Assembly (NCBI GenBank): GCA_902464195.1
Contig: CABQJB010000054.1
Coordinates: 1 to 10,938, forward strand
DNA from: an uncultured Megasphaera sp.
GTDB lineage: Bacteria; Bacillota; Negativicutes; Veillonellales; Megasphaeraceae
Length of the DNA: 10,938 nt
Reading direction: 5' to 3'
Part shown: positions 6,526-10,938 of the stretch, piece after piece
Layout: every line of letters begins with the position of its first letter
Numbering within the stretch: the first letter of the stretch is position 1
The notes under the pieces: generated by a model
What the model was told of the DNA's origin: nothing
The model's input: the letters and a program-made list of their open reading frames with translations, nothing else
Database searches by the model: none
Made by a program: the position numbers and the translations under genes

Positions 6526-6613
6526 TAGGGGCGCCCGCTGTTCGCAGTCCGCTGTCCGCAAATATAGGGGCGCCCGCCGTTCGCAGTTCGCAGGCCGCAA
6601 ATGTAGAGGCGCC
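6526..6613 (+). repeat. 39-bp direct tandem repeat, 2.3 copies
   Basis: Unit 1 (6526-6564) and unit 2 (6565-6603) begin with the identical 13-mer TAGGGGCGCCCGC and agree at 34 of 39 positions by my hand alignment. A third partial copy starts at 6604 (TAGAGGCGCC). Within each unit the second part consists of heptamers of the same family as elsewhere (TTCGCAG and variants; 6534-6561 and 6573-6600). The core GGGCGCCC is a perfect palindrome. Because 39 is a multiple of three, chance open frames through here are periodic and should not be taken as genes. Confidence 0.75.
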
Positions 6614-6652
6614 TATATGGCGCATCGTAGGGGCCGTCCCAAAGGGCGGCCC
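6609..6652. repeat. Two adjacent short hairpins with TAGGGGC-type heads
   Basis: GCGCC at 6609-6613 pairs with GGCGC at 6619-6623 around TATAT. A second stem pairs 6631-6639 with 6644-6652 (nine pairs, one T-G wobble) around CAAA, headed by TAGGGGCC at 6628. They look like members of the same palindromic repeat family as 712-738. No T-tract follows, so they are not typical terminators. Confidence 0.5.
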
Positions 6653-6700
6653 GCTGTGGAAAGCTGGCGATAAACCTATCCTAATCATGAGGCATGGTTT

Positions 6701-6728
6701 TAGCGGACTGCGACCTGCGACCTGCCCA
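6701..6728 (-). repeat. Reverse-oriented heptamer array (G)
   Basis: Four in-phase 7-bp units on the reverse strand, two of them GTCGCAG, closing the repeat-filled gap before the promoter at 6743. It faces the forward arrays inside the 39-bp repeats, the third case of a forward array followed by a reverse one. Confidence 0.6.
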
Positions 6729-6742
6729 ACTAAAACATACGT

Positions 6743-6771
6743 TTGCAATAGCGGCGCCCTTATGCTATGAT
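6743..6771 (+). promoter_or_regulatory. Sigma70-type promoter for the radical SAM operon
   Basis: TTGCAA at 6743-6748, a 17-base spacer, and TATGAT at 6766-6771 preceded by TGC (extended -10). This is the best-formed promoter in the window. Transcription would start near 6778, giving a very short leader that contains the GAGG ribosome site at 6781-6784. Confidence 0.75.
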
Positions 6772-6794
6772 AAAGGGAAAGAGGGGGCTTTATC

Positions 6795-8039
6795 ATGGAT
6801 TGGGACCGGATTCAACAGAAACTTCATATTCTCAGCGACGCGGCCAAGTACGACGTGTCCTGTTCGTCCAGCGGCAGCCGGCGGGCCAATCAGGCCGGGG
6901 GCATCGGCAATGGCGCTGTCTGCGGCATCTGCCATACCTGGTCGGCTGACGGCCGCTGCGTGTCGCTCCTCAAGATCCTCATGACCAACCGCTGCATCTA
7001 CGATTGTGCCTACTGTGTCAATGCGGCCAGCCGGGAAGCGGAACGGGCTATTCTGACGCCGGAAGAGATTGCCGACGTGACCATCGCTTTTTATCGGCGC
7101 AATTACATTGAAGGCCTGTTCCTCAGTTCCGGTGTCTATCGTTCGCCGGACTATACGACGGAGCTCCTCATCCGGACGGCCCGCATCCTGCGGGACGAAA
7201 AGAAATTCAACGGCTACATCCACATGAAGGGAATCCCTGGGACGAGTGCCCCGCTTATCCGCGAACTGGGCCGATACGTCGACCGCCTGAGCGTTAATAT
7301 TGAACTGCCGTCGGCGCCGAGCCTGCGCCTGCTGGCGCCGCAGAAGACAAAAGAAAACATCCTCGTCCCTATGGGACACATCCGTCAGGGCATCCTGGAA
7401 CGGCGGGAAGAGAAGAAGCATCATAAGAAGGTGCCTTCCTTTGTCCCGGCCGGCCAGACGACGCAGCTCATCGTCGGTGCGACACCGGACAGCGACCGGA
7501 CGATTCTGCGCCTGAGCCAGGCCTTATACGATAAAGTGGAATTGAAGCGCGTCTATTATTCGGCCTATATCCCGGCCGTGACCGGACCGAATCTGCCGGC
7601 TATCGCCAAGCCGCCGCTCCTGCGGGAGCACCGCCTCTATCAGGCCGACTGGCTGCTGCGCTTCTACCAGTTCAAGGCTGATGAAATATTGACCGACGAG
7701 GCACCTGATTTTGACCTCGACCTGGACCCCAAGGCCTGTTGGGCCCTGCGCCATCCTGAATTCTTCCCGGTCGAAGTCAACCGCGCGTCATACCACGCCC
7801 TGCTGCGTGTCCCCGGCATCGGCGTCACCTCGGCCCGGCGCATCTGTGCGGCCCGGCGCCAGGCTTTCTTGTCGTATGATACGCTGCGCCGTCTTGGCAT
7901 CGTTCTCAAGCGGGCTCAGTATTTCATTACCTGCAAGGGAAAATATTATGGAGCGACGACGGACCCGGTCCGCATCCGCCGGCTGCTCCTGGCCCGGCCG
8001 TCGGCCCAGACGGCGTATGAGCCGATGAGTCTGTTTTAG
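6795..8039 (+). CDS. Radical SAM protein, putative DNA repair/modification (TIGR03916-like)
   Basis: 414-aa cytoplasmic radical SAM enzyme. The [4Fe-4S]/SAM site is C67-x3-C71-x2-C74 (CIYDCAYC). Upstream are four further cysteines typical of this group: C23 (DVSCSSSGS) and C43, C46, C55 (CGICHTWSADGRC), which may bind another metal or cluster. The barrel contains NYIEGLFLSSGVYRSPDYT (103-121), GYIHMKGIPG and LSVNIELPS. The C-terminus has a helix-hairpin-helix DNA-binding motif, LRVPGIGVTSARRIC (337-351). This combination matches the uncharacterised family annotated as putative DNA modification/repair radical SAM protein, normally encoded beside a DUF4130 protein, as here. The ATG at 6795 follows GAGGGGG at 6781-6787. 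The reaction is unknown; the DNA role is inferred from the helix-hairpin-helix and the partner's links to uracil-DNA glycosylase. Confidence 0.92.
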   Translation: MDWDRIQQKLHILSDAAKYDVSCSSSGSRRANQAGGIGNGAVCGICHTWSADGRCVSLLKILMTNRCIYDCAYCVNAASREAERAILTPEEIADVTIAFYRRNYIEGLFLSSGVYRSPDYTTELLIRTARILRDEKKFNGYIHMKGIPGTSAPLIRELGRYVDRLSVNIELPSAPSLRLLAPQKTKENILVPMGHIRQGILERREEKKHHKKVPSFVPAGQTTQLIVGATPDSDRTILRLSQALYDKVELKRVYYSAYIPAVTGPNLPAIAKPPLLREHRLYQADWLLRFYQFKADEILTDEAPDFDLDLDPKACWALRHPEFFPVEVNRASYHALLRVPGIGVTSARRICAARRQAFLSYDTLRRLGIVLKRAQYFITCKGKYYGATTDPVRIRRLLLARPSAQTAYEPMSLF

Positions 8040-8050
8040 GAGCGGTAGCG

Positions 8051-8788
8051 ATGATTTACAGTTATGATGGAACTTTTTTCGGCTATTTGTCGGCCGTTTT
8101 CGACGCCTGGCACGACGGCCTGGCCCAGGTCGAAGATATCTGCCCGGACAGCCAGCTGGGGTTGATTTTTTCCGAGCAGCGCTTCGTCCCGGCCGATGAC
8201 GGCAAGGCCGGCCGCATCCTTGACGCCCTTTTGGACCAATGCGGGCCCAAGCCCTGCCATTACCTGTACTATGCCTTCCTGGCCGAAGCGGAAGGGCGCG
8301 GCCTGGCCCTCTTGCAGTATCTGCGCTGGGCTTTCCGGTATAAAGGCACGTTTCTGCACCATCTCAGCGAAGAGCCTATCTGGACGGTCCGCCAGTGGGC
8401 CCGCAGGACCGGCAATGAACGCCATAAACTCTTAGGGCTGGCCCGCTTCCGGGAGCTGTCCGACGGCATGCTCTATTGCCGGCTCCAGCCGACGTGCTGT
8501 GTCGTTCCCGTCATGGCACCCCATTTCGTCCGCCGTTTCCCGGCCGAACGCTGGGTCCTCCACGACACGGGCCGCGGCGTAGGCGTCTATTATGACGGCC
8601 GCCAGCCCGTCATGGTGACCATCCCCCAGGCGGCCGCTGCACCGGACCTGTCGGCCGATGAAGCCGCTATCGAAAGGGTCTGGCAGGACTATTACCGGAC
8701 TATCGCTATCCCGTCGCGCCGTAACGAGGCCCTGCGCCGCAGTTATATGCCGAAAAAGTATTGGTCTTCCCTGATTGAAATGAAGTGA
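8051..8788 (+). CDS. DUF4130-type protein, partner of the radical SAM enzyme (TIGR03915-like)
   Basis: 245-aa protein of the family annotated as probable DNA metabolism protein. It has the characteristic start YSYDGTFFGYLSAVFDAW (3-20), the middle segment ELSDGMLYCRLQPTCCVVPVMAPHF, the WVLHDTGRGVGVYYDG strand pair, and the conserved end IAIPSRRNEALRRSYMPKKYW (218-238). In other bacteria this domain is found fused to a uracil-DNA glycosylase; here no glycosylase domain is attached. It begins 11 bases after the radical SAM stop, and its ribosome site AGGAG (8038-8042) overlaps that stop, so the two are co-translated. No terminator is obvious behind it. The function is unknown; a joint act on damaged or modified bases is the usual inference. 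Confidence 0.9.
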   Translation: MIYSYDGTFFGYLSAVFDAWHDGLAQVEDICPDSQLGLIFSEQRFVPADDGKAGRILDALLDQCGPKPCHYLYYAFLAEAEGRGLALLQYLRWAFRYKGTFLHHLSEEPIWTVRQWARRTGNERHKLLGLARFRELSDGMLYCRLQPTCCVVPVMAPHFVRRFPAERWVLHDTGRGVGVYYDGRQPVMVTIPQAAAAPDLSADEAAIERVWQDYYRTIAIPSRRNEALRRSYMPKKYWSSLIEMK

Positions 8789-8798
8789 GAAAAAAGTA

Positions 8799-8827
8799 TT
8801 TCTTTTTCCCGGCACTTGTTATATAAT
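8799..8827 (+). promoter_or_regulatory. Promoter for the DUF1934-argS operon
   Basis: A perfect -10 TATAAT at 8822-8827 sits 38 bases before the start codon. At 17 bases upstream the -35 position (8799-8804) reads TTTCTT, a poor match. The -10 and the AT-rich surroundings make a promoter likely; there is no T-box-like leader room before the gene. Confidence 0.6.
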
Positions 8828-8864
8828 AGTAACATTGGATTTGTGATAGGAAAGGTGGAATACA

Positions 8865-9293
8865 TTGAAACCTGTCTTAGTAAGTGTAAAAAGTATCCAA
8901 CGTAACAAAGAGGGAGAAGAGCTGAAAATGGAGCTCGTTTCCGAAGGCAAGTTTTACGTCAAGGACGGGACGCAGTACATCGTCTACGAAGAAAGCGAGC
9001 TGACGGAAATGAAAGGCGTTACGACGGTCATCAAGGTATTACCCGGAGGGTCCGTCTTATTGTTGCGCCTTGGGAAGCTTCGCCAGCGTCAGGAATTCCG
9101 CAAGGGAAAAGTGACGCGCTCCCAGTATGACACACCGGTCGGCACGTTCGACGTGCAGATGAAGACCTATGAATGCCGCGCCGACTTGCTCGATGGAGTC
9201 GGTACGATTCAGTTGGGCTATGACGTCCATATCGAAGGCGTCAGTGCCAATTATACACAATTAACCATAACCGTGCAGGAGGATCAAGCGTAA
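8865..9293 (+). CDS. DUF1934 (YwiB-like) family protein, TTG start
   Basis: 142-aa small soluble protein of the DUF1934 family, predicted beta-barrel (lipocalin-like), function unknown. Features seen: opening strand PVLVSVKSIQRN, the GKFYVKDGTQYIVYEESE hairpin, then GVTTVIKVLPGGSVLLLRLG, and the ending IQLGYDVHIEGVSANYTQLTITVQ. The length fits the family. The start is TTG at 8865: the ribosome site AAAGGTGGA at 8851-8859 is correctly spaced, and the first ATG in frame (codon 22) would remove the first strand. The stop overlaps the argS start by one base (TAATG). The YwiB-argS neighbourhood also occurs in Bacillus, which supports both calls and suggests a conserved but unexplained link to arginyl-tRNA supply. 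Confidence 0.88.
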   Translation: MKPVLVSVKSIQRNKEGEELKMELVSEGKFYVKDGTQYIVYEESELTEMKGVTTVIKVLPGGSVLLLRLGKLRQRQEFRKGKVTRSQYDTPVGTFDVQMKTYECRADLLDGVGTIQLGYDVHIEGVSANYTQLTITVQEDQA

Positions 9294-10938
9294 TGGAAAT
9301 GAAGGATTTATTGAAGCAGGGTATTACGGAAGCCCTGAACAAGGCTATTGCAGCCGGCACCCTTCCAGCCGGCGACTATCCCGACGTCGCACTGGAGGTA
9401 CCGCCGCAGAAGGAATTCGGCGACTTCGCCAGCAACATTGCCATGCAGTCGGCCCGCGTCGCCCATAAAGCACCGAGACTCATTGCCCAGGCCATTGTCG
9501 ACGGCATGGATTATCCCTGGCTCGACCATGCGGAAATCGCCGGTGCCGGCTTCATCAACTTCTTCTTGAAGAACGACGTCATCTACGATACGCTTAAACA
9601 AATCCTGGCTGCCGGCGATGCCTATGGTCATGCACCACTGCGCAAAGAAGACACTATTCAGGTCGAATACGTCAGCGCCAACCCGACAGGGCCGCTCCAC
9701 GTCGGCCACGGCCGCGGCGCCGCTTACGGCAGTGCCCTGGTCAATCTCCTGCGGGCTGCCGGTTATAACGTCCAGGCCGAATACTACATCAACGACGCCG
9801 GCAACCAGATGAACAACCTGGCTGCTTCCGTCAATGCCCGTTACCTGGAACTGTTGGGCAAGCCGGCAGAAATCCCGGAAAACGGCTATCACGGCCACGA
9901 CATCATCGAAACGGCCCAGGCCATCATCGACCAGGATGGCGATAAATACCTGGACATGCCTGAAGAAGAACGGCTGGAACTCTTCAAGGACCGGGCTTAT
10001 GCCGAAAAGCTCAAGGCCCTCAAACGCGACCTGGCCCATTTCAACGTCCATTATGACAACTGGTTCAGCGAACGGACTCTCCATCCTGATGCCATCCAGG
10101 CAGCCTGCAAGGTCCTGGAAGAACGGGGGAAGATTTATGAAAAGGACGGCGCTCTGTGGCTGAAATCGACAGATTACGGCGACGACAAAGACCGCGTCGT
10201 CATCCGCGACAACGGTGTGCCGACCTACCTGGCTGCCGATATCGCCTATCATAAGAACAAATACGATCGGGGCTTCAAGAAGATGATCAATATCTGGGGC
10301 GCCGACCACCACGGCTATGTCGCCCGCGTCAAAGCGGCTATGGCAGCTCTCGGCTATGACGTCAACCAGCTGGAAGTGCTCCTCTTGCAGATGGTCAGCC
10401 TCTTCCGCGACGGCAAACCGGTCAAGATGAGCAAGCGTACGGGCCAGGCCATCACGCTGAACGAACTCATCGAAGAAGTCGGCACCGATGCAGCCCGTTA
10501 CTTCTTCATCATGCGCTCCCTGGATACGCAGCTCGATTTCGACCTGGACCTGGCGAAATCGCACAGCAACGAAAACCCGGTCTACTACATCCAGTATGCC
10601 CATGCCCGTATCTACAGCATTTACCGTCAGGCTAAGGAAGCCGGTGCAGACCTCAGCACGGACTGGTCCGATGTCAAATGGGATACGCTGACCAACGAAT
10701 ATGAACTGGAACTCATCAAGAAGATGGCTGCTTTCCCGGAAGAAGTCCAGCGTGCCGCCCGCGAACGGGCACCGCACCGCATTGCCCATTTCGTCCACGA
10801 ACTGGCCGGTATGTTCCATACGTTCTACAACCACTGCCGCATCATCCAGGAAGACAAAGACTTGGAAAGAGCCCGTCTGGCCCTGGTCACGGCAGTCCGC
10901 ATCACCATCGCCAACAGTTTGGCTATTTTAGGGGTTTC
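9293..10938 (+). CDS. argS: Arginyl-tRNA synthetase (class I), 3' end outside the window
   Basis: Charges tRNA-Arg with arginine using ATP. The window holds 548 codons; the family is about 550-560 aa and the last residues (NSLAILGV) match the usual C-terminus, so only a few codons are missing. Domains in order: N-terminal tRNA D-loop recognition domain (about 1-95), class I catalytic core with ANPTGPLHVGHGRG, where the HIGH signature is HVGH at 136-139, a canonical KMSK at 378-381, and the C-terminal DALR helical domain with YIQYAHARIYS and HFVHELAGMFHTFYNHCRI. The bacterial KMSK is present, unlike in E. coli ArgS. The start ATG at 9293 overlaps the DUF1934 stop, with GGAGG at 9278-9282. The gene is intact as far as seen. 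Confidence 0.97.
   Translation, partial: MEMKDLLKQGITEALNKAIAAGTLPAGDYPDVALEVPPQKEFGDFASNIAMQSARVAHKAPRLIAQAIVDGMDYPWLDHAEIAGAGFINFFLKNDVIYDTLKQILAAGDAYGHAPLRKEDTIQVEYVSANPTGPLHVGHGRGAAYGSALVNLLRAAGYNVQAEYYINDAGNQMNNLAASVNARYLELLGKPAEIPENGYHGHDIIETAQAIIDQDGDKYLDMPEEERLELFKDRAYAEKLKALKRDLAHFNVHYDNWFSERTLHPDAIQAACKVLEERGKIYEKDGALWLKSTDYGDDKDRVVIRDNGVPTYLAADIAYHKNKYDRGFKKMINIWGADHHGYVARVKAAMAALGYDVNQLEVLLLQMVSLFRDGKPVKMSKRTGQAITLNELIEEVGTDAARYFFIMRSLDTQLDFDLDLAKSHSNENPVYYIQYAHARIYSIYRQAKEAGADLSTDWSDVKWDTLTNEYELELIKKMAAFPEEVQRAARERAPHRIAHFVHELAGMFHTFYNHCRIIQEDKDLERARLALVTAVRITIANSLAILGV

Noticed and set aside
6526..6613. CRISPR-like array
   Set aside because: The units are directly adjacent with no unique spacers, only 2.3 copies, and no cas genes are present.
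6483..6770. 95-codon + strand open frame in the gap before the radical SAM gene
   Set aside because: It runs through the 39-bp repeats, hairpins and heptamers and overlaps the promoter at 6743; its periodic Ala/Pro/Arg/Val protein is a by-product of a repeat length divisible by three. No good ribosome site.
8789..8808. Possible terminator after the DUF4130 gene
   Set aside because: Only a weak A/T stem followed by CCGG instead of a T-tract.
9308..10834. 508-codon open frame antisense to argS
   Set aside because: Shadow of argS; composition and lack of recognisable motifs point to codon-bias artefact.

Overview
The window is most likely chromosomal DNA of an anaerobic member of the Negativicutes. 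Megasphaera or a close relative is my best guess, from the style of the proteins and intergenic repeats and not from any search. It is gene-dense, and every supported gene is on the + strand. Ribosome binding sites are strong and Gram-positive-like (AAGGAGG, AAGGTGG). Coding DNA is moderately GC-rich with many C-ending codons, and the upstream regions are AT-rich.

Layout. (1) 183-629: a single-domain UspA-type universal stress protein. (2) 630-1012: no gene; it holds heptamer repeats, an inverted repeat pair, a very strong hairpin terminator and an extended -10 promoter. (3) 1013-4805: a tightly coupled three-gene envelope operon. It encodes a polytopic DUF2157-like protein with a long Pro/Glu/Ala-rich tail, a single-pass GDYXXLXY-like protein, and a secreted/membrane protein with an LppM-like N-terminal part and a Ser-rich C-terminus. 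(4) 4932-6335: a flavodiiron protein gene (fprA) with a complete diiron ligand set, followed 12 bases later by a 51-codon GTG-started small gene. (5) 6336-6794: no gene; terminators, heptamer arrays, a 39-bp tandem repeat, hairpins and a well-formed promoter. (6) 6795-8788: a two-gene unit of a radical SAM protein with a C-terminal helix-hairpin-helix and a DUF4130-type partner, a pair predicted to act in DNA repair or modification. (7) 8865-10938: a DUF1934 (YwiB-like) gene with a TTG start, overlapping argS by one base; argS runs off the window a few codons before its expected end.

How the genes fit together. Usp, flavodiiron protein and the radical SAM/DUF4130 pair would suit an anaerobe that must handle stress, O2/NO and DNA damage, but they are separate transcription units and nothing in the sequence links their control. 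The three-gene envelope operon has overlapping or nearly overlapping cistrons, so its products probably work together; its function is unknown and it is the best candidate here for an undescribed protein system.

The most unusual non-coding signal is a family of degenerate 7-bp tandem repeats (rough consensus YTNGYNG). They occur in both long intergenic regions, always as a forward array followed by a reverse-oriented array. They lie next to terminators built on the same AGCTGTCGC stem.
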